DNA from: Neptuniibacter halophilus | GTDB lineage: Bacteria; Pseudomonadota; Gammaproteobacteria; Pseudomonadales; Balneatricaceae | Length of the DNA: 64,000 nucleotides | Direction: 5' to 3' | Assembly: GCF_030295765.1 (NCBI RefSeq) | Contig: NZ_AP027293.1 | Location: forward strand, 1 to 64,000 | Shown here: one piece after another, positions 49,926-58,199 of the stretch | Layout of the letters: every line of letters begins with the position of its first letter | Position numbering within the stretch: position 1 is the first letter of the stretch | The notes under the pieces: model-generated | The model's input: the letters and a program-made list of their open reading frames with translations, nothing else | Told to the model about the DNA's origin: nothing | The model's database searches: none | Made by a program: the position numbers and the translations under genes

Positions 49926-51333
49926 CGAGCAACTGAATGACCTGCCAGAAGAGTTTTCTTCTGACCTGTTAGATCCGCGTAATGACCCTGAATGGGAGTC
50001 TTACCTGAATTTCTTGGTGAACGGAATCCGGCCTGATTGGATGCCGATGGATTATGAAATTTCGGATGAAGTGCGGGAGTCTGTTTTGTCTGCACTTGAT
50101 ACACCGACTTCACCTACCGTGGTCAGTCTTTTTCGTGAGTTCCAAGCCTTGAGTAGTGGCGATAGAGCACACTCCGAGGTAGCAGAATTTGGAGAGGTCG
50201 AACCAGAAAGCTTTGTGCAGGAAGACGATTTTCTCAGCAATCTGGAGGACAACTATCAGCCCGTATCTGGATCATTGTTGGATGATTTTGAGGAAAAGGC
50301 TGAGCCCTCGTTGGAATCCTTCGGGCAAGAAAAGGATCAGGCATTCAATATCGGAGAACTTCCTACAGATTATGACATGAGCATGGGGGTGAATGTAGAA
50401 GACACGCCCGAGCAACAGGAAGCGGCTAAAGAGATTGATGATAGTCGGGAACAGAGTAAACCTAATCAGGCAGACGTTATTGAAGCAATGGAAGAAGCTG
50501 CCAAGCGGTCTGCGCAACAGGTTAGCTCTGGACCTGCGGAACCTCAATATGCGAGTCACCCATCCCAGCCGACAACTCTGCAGTCATTAGGTCAAATGGT
50601 GAGTTCGTTAGCTCGATCCGGTGCGAATCTGGTTAAAGGCATGGAAGGAGCTACTGCCTCAATTTCCAATTGGGGTGAAAAAAAGTCTGTTGATAATGCT
50701 AACTCTGTTTCGCAAATGACCGAAAAGGTGAATCAGGGAATTCGAGCACTTTCAGATCTTAATCCTGCTCAGGCTTTGGCGCATGTAAAAGATATGCGGG
50801 AAAAACACCTCTCTTCAAATATGCAATCTATCGCGGATTTGATGCACCAGGTTCGTACCGATATGCAGGCATTAACAGTGGAAAACAGTACCGGATTCTC
50901 TGTTGCTGAAATGACCGCGAAAGCCAAAAACAGTGAAGATCCTAAGTTGGCGCAGCTGTTCAAGCATCAATTGAAAGAGTTCATCACTGAGCAAGGCACT
51001 GATAGCTTGCTGCAAAGTGTCGAGATGATGGCTGATGGGAATAGCATGATCGCTCAGTATGCTGAAAACGCACAGCAACTCGCTGCCCGTCTTGGTGAGG
51101 ATATCGAACCTCACTTGGCTGACGAGCTTGAAGCTTACCAACGTGAACTGAAGGAGTCTGAGGGCGTTCTTGGTGATCTTTTGGATATTGCACAAGAGAC
51201 CGGCCTGTTGTCCGAAGACGACCAGAACAAAATGCGTGAGGCGTTTGAAAGCCTTAAAGCTTCGCTGGCCGGCCTGGCTGAGAAGTGTGCGCAGTTGTTT
51301 ACGAAACAAGTGGTTGCTGGACCCGGTATGTAA
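49918..51333 (+). CDS. Large acidic cytoplasmic protein of the transfer operon
   Basis: A protein of about 471 residues from the ATG at 49918, preceded by AAGGGTG. It has no signal peptide. The N-terminal half is acidic and disordered (many Asp, Glu, Ser and Pro); the C-terminal half is helical and coiled-coil-like (residues about 250-460). No domain is recognised. It may be a scaffold or an effector-like substrate. A terminator-like hairpin (51355-51379) follows before the next gene. Confidence 0.6.
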   Translation: MNDEQLNDLPEEFSSDLLDPRNDPEWESYLNFLVNGIRPDWMPMDYEISDEVRESVLSALDTPTSPTVVSLFREFQALSSGDRAHSEVAEFGEVEPESFVQEDDFLSNLEDNYQPVSGSLLDDFEEKAEPSLESFGQEKDQAFNIGELPTDYDMSMGVNVEDTPEQQEAAKEIDDSREQSKPNQADVIEAMEEAAKRSAQQVSSGPAEPQYASHPSQPTTLQSLGQMVSSLARSGANLVKGMEGATASISNWGEKKSVDNANSVSQMTEKVNQGIRALSDLNPAQALAHVKDMREKHLSSNMQSIADLMHQVRTDMQALTVENSTGFSVAEMTAKAKNSEDPKLAQLFKHQLKEFITEQGTDSLLQSVEMMADGNSMIAQYAENAQQLAARLGEDIEPHLADELEAYQRELKESEGVLGDLLDIAQETGLLSEDDQNKMREAFESLKASLAGLAEKCAQLFTKQVVAGPGM

Positions 51334-51354
51334 AGCAGGTTATGGGGTGATATA

Positions 51355-51379
51355 GGGGGCTGTAAAAGCCCCCTTTTAT
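51355..51379 (+). terminator. Intraoperonic terminator-like hairpin
   Basis: GGGGGC (51355-51360) and GCCCCC (51368-51373) form a stem with a 7-nt loop and a TTTTATTT tail. It may reduce read-through into the downstream genes. Confidence 0.7.
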
Positions 51380-51394
51380 TTGGAGTCATGCGGA

Positions 51395-54214
51395 ATGGAA
51401 CAAAAGATAAGCCTTGATCAGGGAATCGAAACGCCGATCCTTCTAAAACAGGGAATCGAGTGTAAAGCCCTTCTGTTAGATACTGATGGTGAACAAAACT
51501 ATGCCATTCTTTTAGACAATGTATCTGATGAGTGGGCACAGAATTTACAAGGTGACACCTTTCTCCGCCTGAGCCCTAATCGATTTATCACTACTAAGCC
51601 TATTGCCAGCTTAAATTGGGGGGCCATTTTCCCCGGAGTCAAAACCCAATTTACCCAGCCCACGCCGGTTAAAGCCTCAAAGGTCGGCAAAACAATAGGT
51701 GTGCCCCCGGAAGTACAGGACCAGATAAAAGAATGGTCTGATGATCATATCAGAGCACTGATTCAGACTATGGGTGATCGATCATATGTGGCGAGCTTTG
51801 ATGTATATCGGCATTCAGCAATTCAAGGCCACATAGAGAAAAACTATGTGGCTACGATACTTGAGGCTGCGGCTGAATCTGTCATAGCTCTCAAACCCCA
51901 TGCGCTCCATTTAGTTGCGTTTCTCAATGAGCTGTACCGTGAGAGTGGTCAGGATCGTACAGCCGTTGTCGATACCGCCAGGATCTTTGAAATTCTATCT
52001 GAAGATGATTCTTTTGAAGATACCGCTATCACGGGTGCTTTGCCGGATTACCTTTCTCGAAATGAGCGTTTGTCTTGTTGGATTGATCGCCAGCAGTGTG
52101 TGGTGGTCGTTCATAATTCTGCTGCCCAAAACCTCAGTTTTCATCAGTTTGATGCACTATCTGGCTGCTATCGATTCTGTAGTCATGAAAAATATACCGT
52201 GGCGTGTGATGAAACGAGTATCAAGTCTATTAAAAAGCTGGTAGATGCTTATCGATGTCGCTGGCCTTGGAACGCAGTACGGGGTGAATTAGTTCAAGTT
52301 GCTCAGGAAAGTGCCAGTCGTTTTTGTCAGAGCAATGGTCATCGGTTTATTTATGAAGCCGAAAGTGGGTCAGGCGATCGTATTTTTTACGCGGATCCTC
52401 ATAGCCGTCTTATATTCACCTGGTCAGAAAGCAAAGTATCCTCATTCAGTGATGGTGTAGAGCAATGGCTGTCAAATGAGCGTGTGGGGGACAGTGATCT
52501 CAGGTATCTCATTTGGGGTGATCTTCCAGATCAAGGCAATGCACATAAAGAAACAGAGTCAGATTGTCCATATCCGACTGTAGACCTTTCCCAAGAGGAT
52601 TGCTCCCGAGTCGATAGAAGGCGTTTGTTAGTTTCCGATCGTTATCTGTCTCCTTTGTATCACTTGGAATCTAACCGATTTTCGCTGGCACAACGGATAA
52701 CATTGTTTCACTTCTACCATCTGGTTACGCCGAATTTTGTTCAGCAGGTACAGTCTCAGTCTTCAGCGGAGCGGTTCTGCGGCGCTGTTGAATTGGTTGG
52801 TAAATTCATTACTGATCTTTCAGATACTGATTTGCACAGTCTGCTGAATGGTTTGAAGTTGAAACTGGAACAGTTGGGCTACTTGGATACTGCCGGGGGA
52901 ACTGGATTGGTATCAACGCTGACTGGAAAAGGTAAGCAACTGATTTCCGATCTGCAGTGTGCATCTATCGATATCAGACAAAAATTAGTGCGGTTCTTAT
53001 CAGATGAATCCTATCAAACTCAGCACCTATCAAGCCTGATGAGTCTCAATTGGCCTTATGAGAGCCAATGGTGGGTTGTTGGATTTGAATTCTTCATGGA
53101 GAACAGCGGCTGGACTGTTGCTCGACAGGGGCAACGGTTTTTTCAAGCCCATCGATCAAGAGAATCAGCTGTAGAGGCCTTAAAGCTGCACATCACTCGC
53201 CAGCGGGTCAGAGAGGTAGATGATGGGTACTACTTCTACTCGAAACAGGGGATGCGTTATCGAGTCCCAGAGGGATTCAGTGGTGAATATATTGATGGAG
53301 TGCCCAATGTTCTGTCTGACAGGCCAGAAAAGGCAAAGCTAACCTGTAAACCTACAGAAGATGGATTTTCTCAGCTGGCAATCGCGTTTGATGGTGATGA
53401 TCTTCTACCTGGTGTAGAGGAAAAAATCAGCTCCGCATTTCATGATATGTCACGGATCATCGGTATTCCTCAGAAGGTTGTTTCGTTTGAGGGATCGCTA
53501 GAAATTCATGGTGCCGGGGATAATGATCGACCGCAGCTGGCGCTATGGTCCCATGACACGATCGCTCACTGTCCAATGGGTGGGATCGCCGCAGCGTGGG
53601 GCGAAATTTATTACGGCTTGTTGGCTGGAGATCCGGAAGCTTACAGTCTGTATTTCCCAGAAGTAAAAGATTCTGCTTTTCAGGTACTACTGGAGGAGAT
53701 CCAGTACATCGATAAGCCCTACGTACTCTCAGCTCACTGGCTTGCTATGGAACGAGAGGTTGTGGATGAGATTCAGGCTGTATATGGCTTTGAGCCTCAG
53801 GAAATGATCGGGAACCTTTCCCCAGAAGCTTTCACAGAGCTGCTGGCGGCTCTTGATATAAAAGATGATGCGAAGCCATTAATTAGTAAGGTAATGCGCT
53901 TGAGAGCTAACACAGGGCGAAATGAGGAGGGTAGAGCAACACGGAAGGTTCATAGCCCGTATCTGAAGGCTTGCAGGAAGTTCGTTGACCTGTCAGCTGA
54001 CGCTGGAGCTATACAAGGTCGATCACTGTTTGCGAGAGCTTTTGAGGCATGGGTGGAAGATTCATTGATAGCCTCCGGGGTTAGTAATGATGTCCTTGTG
54101 TATGGTACTCGCAACGAAGATCGTCTGGGCTTTGATATCTATCCGGAAGGTGGCGAGCGTTACCGTATAGGTAGAGCGTTTGATCGATATTTTCTGCAGT
54201 CGCCTGATTTGTAG
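51395..54214 (+). CDS. Very large protein with C-terminal LPD1-like domain
   Basis: A protein of about 939 residues from the ATG at 51395 (a TTG at 51380 opens the frame). The last roughly 120 residues (KACRKFVDLS, FARAFEAWVEDSLIASG, YGTRNEDRLGFDIYPEGGERY) match the pattern of large polyvalent-protein-associated domain 1 (LPD1), found in very large phage and conjugative-element proteins. The first 800 residues have no recognised domain. LPD proteins often travel with DNA or protect it after entry, so this may be an early-acting plasmid protein. No catalytic motif is visible. Confidence 0.68.
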   Translation: MEQKISLDQGIETPILLKQGIECKALLLDTDGEQNYAILLDNVSDEWAQNLQGDTFLRLSPNRFITTKPIASLNWGAIFPGVKTQFTQPTPVKASKVGKTIGVPPEVQDQIKEWSDDHIRALIQTMGDRSYVASFDVYRHSAIQGHIEKNYVATILEAAAESVIALKPHALHLVAFLNELYRESGQDRTAVVDTARIFEILSEDDSFEDTAITGALPDYLSRNERLSCWIDRQQCVVVVHNSAAQNLSFHQFDALSGCYRFCSHEKYTVACDETSIKSIKKLVDAYRCRWPWNAVRGELVQVAQESASRFCQSNGHRFIYEAESGSGDRIFYADPHSRLIFTWSESKVSSFSDGVEQWLSNERVGDSDLRYLIWGDLPDQGNAHKETESDCPYPTVDLSQEDCSRVDRRRLLVSDRYLSPLYHLESNRFSLAQRITLFHFYHLVTPNFVQQVQSQSSAERFCGAVELVGKFITDLSDTDLHSLLNGLKLKLEQLGYLDTAGGTGLVSTLTGKGKQLISDLQCASIDIRQKLVRFLSDESYQTQHLSSLMSLNWPYESQWWVVGFEFFMENSGWTVARQGQRFFQAHRSRESAVEALKLHITRQRVREVDDGYYFYSKQGMRYRVPEGFSGEYIDGVPNVLSDRPEKAKLTCKPTEDGFSQLAIAFDGDDLLPGVEEKISSAFHDMSRIIGIPQKVVSFEGSLEIHGAGDNDRPQLALWSHDTIAHCPMGGIAAAWGEIYYGLLAGDPEAYSLYFPEVKDSAFQVLLEEIQYIDKPYVLSAHWLAMEREVVDEIQAVYGFEPQEMIGNLSPEAFTELLAALDIKDDAKPLISKVMRLRANTGRNEEGRATRKVHSPYLKACRKFVDLSADAGAIQGRSLFARAFEAWVEDSLIASGVSNDVLVYGTRNEDRLGFDIYPEGGERYRIGRAFDRYFLQSPDL

Positions 54215-54301
54215 CAATGTCCATGACCTGACACTATTTAGAATATGTCGCGGATTATGAGTCTTCACCCAACGGATTTAAGTTAAAGGATATAGCAGTA
54301 C

Positions 54302-54538
54302 ATGAAGTTCAAGCACATCTACCTGCCGATTGTAGGCATTTTCCTATCGGGCTGCTTGGCCCAGCCGCAAAAGACTGACACTCCATTGATGCCCGAGCAA
54401 GAGCCTCGCATGGCCGTTGCGCCGGTGCAAAAGCCACCAGCTCCGCCCAAAAGGGATTATTCGGTGCCACCGGCCATCAAAGATGAAGAAATGGATCTCA
54501 ACAGTGGTGAAGCCGTCCGGATTTCTATCACCCGATAA
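54302..54538 (+). CDS. Small proline-rich lipoprotein
   Basis: A 78-residue lipoprotein with a signal peptide ending in lipobox IFLSGC (about 13-18). The mature chain is short, Pro-rich (VQKPPAPPKRDYS) and probably extended. The ATG is preceded by AAAGGATATAG. It lies between the LPD1 protein and the PEGA membrane protein and may tether a complex to the outer membrane. Not matched to a known Dot/Icm lipoprotein. Confidence 0.7.
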   Translation: MKFKHIYLPIVGIFLSGCLAQPQKTDTPLMPEQEPRMAVAPVQKPPAPPKRDYSVPPAIKDEEMDLNSGEAVRISITR

Positions 54539-54568
54539 TTCTCCAGCCAAGACACAAGAGGGCAATGT

Positions 54569-56875
54569 ATGAAACCCAGTAGACCGATATGGATCTCTGT
54601 CATGATGCTTGTCTTGTCCATTCTTTATTTATTACCAGAAACCATTTTTAACGCTCAGTTGGTGGCTACTGCTGGTGGTAAAGGAAGTACAGAAGATGAT
54701 CTTCGTATGGTTGAGTACTTCGGACGAACAGTAAGCGGTATAGGGGCAACGCTATTAATCGCGGACCTCATTCTCAAGGGACGCGCCGCAGTTTCTGCAT
54801 TGCGGCTTGTAATTACGTTTGGCCTGATCGCTATATTCGTATGGCCCACGGTCTTTTTTGGGCAGAAGTGGGTTGTAGATCGGTATCTGGTCGAAGACAC
54901 AACACCCCAGGAGAGGCAGTACGCCTATCTCACTCAGATTCTTCGTTCGGCCTTAATCTCTAACGCGGTAGTGATTGAAGATATTCCATACGATCCGGAT
55001 GAAGCTCATTCTGCATCTGAGCAAACCTTTCTAGCTCTGTTTGGCGGCATTGTTTATGCCGATAAAGGGTTACTTGCTTCACTCGAAAACAAGCAGGAAG
55101 ACATCATTACAAAGTTTGTTCGTAAAAGTGCGAACGATGGGTTTGATGAATACTACGGTCGATATGTTGAGCTGCGAACCGATATCCGGAAACAATTTCA
55201 AGATTATCGACACCGGGTTAAAGACTATGATCAGGCCTTGGCGACGAGAGATAAGCGGTCAGGCGCACTTTGGAAGAAGGTTAATGCTGAAGTTGATTCG
55301 GGGTGGCGCTCCTATCAGCAAGCTTCAGATAAAACGGTTGAAGTAGCTCAGCAGCGAGCAGAAAAACTCGCTCCTCAGGTTTATGACTATTTTAAACGGC
55401 TAAACCAATGTAGCAGCCAGTCATGCCGGGATCGCTTGAAGAAAGGGTATGACTCCAAAATTAAGCGGTTGGGTATGGGTAATATCGAGCCTGAATATTG
55501 GCTCATTAAAGAAGAAATCAGCACAGGTCAGAACATCCTGAATTCGGTGTTGATGGGAGCGTTAACAGGCGGCGCTTCCGTATTGATGCAGGGAGTGGAT
55601 AAGGCTTCTGGTGGTGACGGTGGTTTTAAGGATGCGAAGTATAGCTATACAAATAATGTCGCTCACTATCATGTGAGAGTGCTTCAGAAAATGGCACCTG
55701 GGTTTGAAAAGAAAACAGGCTTGCCACTAGGCATCTCCAGTAAAACTGACTATCGAATGCATAAAGGAACCGGCAGTCGTGTTCGCAGTGCGATGAAAAA
55801 GGAAGGGATTCACCTGCCCAGTGGATGGACGTTATCACAGCGATCTGAATTTAATCGGGCGGTGTATCGTACCGTGGAAAAAGAAGCGAGAGCCAAATGG
55901 GATAGAGAAATGGCAGCTAAAGGCATTTCTCTTTCTCCGGATCTTGGATGGAATAGTTTTCAGCGCTCTGAGGATATTCAGCGAATGATCCGCGAAGAAA
56001 TGGGTGAGCGTTTCTATGTTAAGCCTATGTTGGCGGATTGGAACAACAAGACGTTCTACAAGAAGGTAGTTGTTCCTAATATCAAACGAAAAACAGATGA
56101 AATTCTTCGGAACCTTAGAGAAAGCGAGGCTAACTTTGCTGATGGGGGCCGTTTAGAGGAAGTGGGTAAAAGTGCGATTCGCGCCGCTGTAATACCGCCG
56201 ATATCGATGTCTCTTAGCCTGTTTCTTGTGTTACTAACGATTATGAAACTACCGCTCAAATGTTATGACCTCTATCGCGCAAAGCATGATGATGGAAAGG
56301 TGCCTGGCGCTAAAGGTAGGGCTCTTCGGGTAGTGGGAGCTATTTTGCCAATTGCATTGGTCATTGCTGTCCCATTAACGCTGGTGGAGTCAAAATACAC
56401 CGAGCGTAACTCTGCAGTTAATCATCTATTGAGTAACATCGAGGACCAGATGAACCCTGCAGCTGCAGGCGCATTGACCTGGTTGATGCACACGCAACCT
56501 TTGGTACAGCCAGCCGGCGAGTGGATTGAGGGAATTATTGGCATGTCAGACTTTTTTGAGGTCAGGTCTGAACATTTCGCTCAGTTGGATCAGAGTGTCC
56601 TTTACGGGGGAGGGGATGCAAAGGAGGTTACTGGGGAGGCCGATGAATGGAACGGCCAAGTACCGCTACTGGTGAAATCAACACCTAAGACTGCACGGAT
56701 CCAGGTGATGAATATTAAACCTGTATACCGAGATGGCATGTTGCTGCCAGTGGGGAGTTACCGGTTAAGAGTATCGGCGCGGGGCTATGCTACGGTGAAT
56801 AAGACCATTCTTTTGACCCCTGAAAACAAGACATTCCATATCGAGTTGAAACCGGTGGTCGGGAAACTGAAATGA
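54569..56875 (+). CDS. Large membrane protein with C-terminal PEGA domain
   Basis: A 768-residue protein. Membrane helices lie near 8-28, 75-97, about 545-562 and about 585-605. The middle part (about 110-530) is highly charged and coiled-coil-like. The last 70 residues (ARIQVMNIKP, GSYRLRVSARGYATVNKTILL) form a PEGA domain, a beta-fold linked to surface or periplasmic protein interactions. It is the last gene of the second transfer operon, followed by a bidirectional terminator. It may anchor the transfer apparatus; function unknown. Confidence 0.7.
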   Translation: MKPSRPIWISVMMLVLSILYLLPETIFNAQLVATAGGKGSTEDDLRMVEYFGRTVSGIGATLLIADLILKGRAAVSALRLVITFGLIAIFVWPTVFFGQKWVVDRYLVEDTTPQERQYAYLTQILRSALISNAVVIEDIPYDPDEAHSASEQTFLALFGGIVYADKGLLASLENKQEDIITKFVRKSANDGFDEYYGRYVELRTDIRKQFQDYRHRVKDYDQALATRDKRSGALWKKVNAEVDSGWRSYQQASDKTVEVAQQRAEKLAPQVYDYFKRLNQCSSQSCRDRLKKGYDSKIKRLGMGNIEPEYWLIKEEISTGQNILNSVLMGALTGGASVLMQGVDKASGGDGGFKDAKYSYTNNVAHYHVRVLQKMAPGFEKKTGLPLGISSKTDYRMHKGTGSRVRSAMKKEGIHLPSGWTLSQRSEFNRAVYRTVEKEARAKWDREMAAKGISLSPDLGWNSFQRSEDIQRMIREEMGERFYVKPMLADWNNKTFYKKVVVPNIKRKTDEILRNLRESEANFADGGRLEEVGKSAIRAAVIPPISMSLSLFLVLLTIMKLPLKCYDLYRAKHDDGKVPGAKGRALRVVGAILPIALVIAVPLTLVESKYTERNSAVNHLLSNIEDQMNPAAAGALTWLMHTQPLVQPAGEWIEGIIGMSDFFEVRSEHFAQLDQSVLYGGGDAKEVTGEADEWNGQVPLLVKSTPKTARIQVMNIKPVYRDGMLLPVGSYRLRVSARGYATVNKTILLTPENKTFHIELKPVVGKLK

Positions 56876-56926
56876 TCGGGCTTTAGAGAGTTGTTGCCGC
56901 TAATGCAGCGGCCAATTGCAGGAACC

Positions 56927-56954
56927 AAAAACCCCTCTATAGAGGGGTTTTTTT
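56927..56954. terminator. Bidirectional terminator between 56875 and 56937 genes
   Basis: AAAAACCCCTC and GAGGGGTTTTTTT form a strong stem with runs of A and T on either side, so it works on both strands. The stop codon of the leftward gene (56937-56939) lies inside the stem. Confidence 0.9.
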
Positions 56955-58088
56955 GGGCCAACCATTATGAAGAAAAATATCGTTCATGGTTAGGCCGCGG
57001 CTAATCGCTTCATCGCGCACGACTTGAGCCAACAAATGCTGGTCGCCTTCGTTCAGAAGGTCTTCCATATTTTCTAGCACCAGGGTGATCCAGGTTGAGA
57101 TAGCTGGCATGTGCTTACGTGATTTCGACTTCAATGAATTGACTGTTGTTGGACCCCTGCCAAGAATGACTCCTAACTTGGAGCTTTTACAAGGGAATGG
57201 GAACTCATCTGGGCGACTTTTATCAAGCTGTGCTAACCGTGTTTGTAGTTCTTCAAACGTCTTTAATTTTGGTAATGGTGCGTTTTCAGGGTGCATTTCT
57301 AAATAACGAATGATGAGAGCCCGAGTAGCGTCAGTTAGCTGCATATCAATATTACCCGGACGCATCGATGTCGTGAGATAGGCCATGAAGGAACCGAGGA
57401 GGTATTGCAGTTCTACATTATCAAACTGTGCGTTGCTGGGCGTAGCAGAGGCACGGCGGTGACGCAGCAAGGATTTAATGTTTCTTCCAGTAACGGGAGG
57501 ACGAAACTCAACTCTTTCTTCATCTGGTGGGCATTTTTTAGGCCAGCCACGGTTGAGAACTATGGTATTGAGACCATTGAGGTTGCGTGAAAACGCCTCA
57601 TCTTCCAACAGCTTATACATAAAATGGTCTTTACCTTCGGCAACCATTTCATCCCAGTGCTTCAGAAGGAGAGTGATCCAGACAGATACGGCCAGCATCT
57701 CTGGAGAACCTTTCGAAAGGTTAAAGGCCGTTGCAGCACTCTTGCCTATAAAAACGCCCGAATAAGTTGGAGATGTATTGAGGGGAAAGTCACTCGATAC
57801 GGTTTCCATCTTTTTCAGAAGGTCGGCATGACAGTTCAGTTTGGGTAGAGGTGCCCATTCTGGTTTTTCAATAAGAGTTCGGATAATGAAGCAAACACAC
57901 GGATCATCAATTGTCAGATCCTGGCTTGTGATACGGCTCATGTCACCATGATATAGGCCAGTAATGAGCTGGATTTCATGTCCACTGAAAATTGAACTGA
58001 GGTATGTCAGATGCTTACCTGAAATACGTGTCGTGTGATCTGTAAGTGGCTTCGGTGATACTTCCACAATTCCTCTCAGAGCCGTCAT
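56937..58088 (-). CDS. Protein with two tandem homologous domains, probable DNA-binding regulator
   Basis: A 383-residue protein made of two repeats of about 155 residues: each holds APLPKL, an acidic helix, a GVxxGK/GR turn-helix (GVFIGKSAATAFNLS and GVILGRGPTTVNSLK), WITL and the ending RGWPKKCP or NGWPKKTP. The turn-helix stretch resembles a helix-turn-helix, so each repeat may bind DNA. No ribosome binding site precedes the ATG at 58088; a near-palindrome (58089-58105) abuts it, suggesting autoregulation. A GTG at 58067 after GAGAGGA is an alternative start. Family unknown. Confidence 0.65.
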   Translation of the reverse strand: MTALRGIVEVSPKPLTDHTTRISGKHLTYLSSIFSGHEIQLITGLYHGDMSRITSQDLTIDDPCVCFIIRTLIEKPEWAPLPKLNCHADLLKKMETVSSDFPLNTSPTYSGVFIGKSAATAFNLSKGSPEMLAVSVWITLLLKHWDEMVAEGKDHFMYKLLEDEAFSRNLNGLNTIVLNRGWPKKCPPDEERVEFRPPVTGRNIKSLLRHRRASATPSNAQFDNVELQYLLGSFMAYLTTSMRPGNIDMQLTDATRALIIRYLEMHPENAPLPKLKTFEELQTRLAQLDKSRPDEFPFPCKSSKLGVILGRGPTTVNSLKSKSRKHMPAISTWITLVLENMEDLLNEGDQHLLAQVVRDEAISRGLTMNDIFLHNGWPKKTPL

Positions 58089-58105
58089 TTATACTATTAG
58101 TGTAA
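58089..58105 (-). promoter_or_regulatory. Near-palindrome at the start of the duplicated-domain gene
   Basis: TTATACTATTAGTGTAA is a 17-bp imperfect palindrome directly adjacent to the ATG (58086-58088), with a -10-like TATAA on the minus strand inside it. It is a candidate autoregulatory site; a nearly leaderless transcript is possible. Confidence 0.45.
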
Positions 58106-58199
58106 GTTTACCATGAGGTGGAATCTGACACAGTAAGTAAGGAATAGAAAATTTTTATGAATAACATTATAAATAATACTACATGCCCCGAAATATGCG

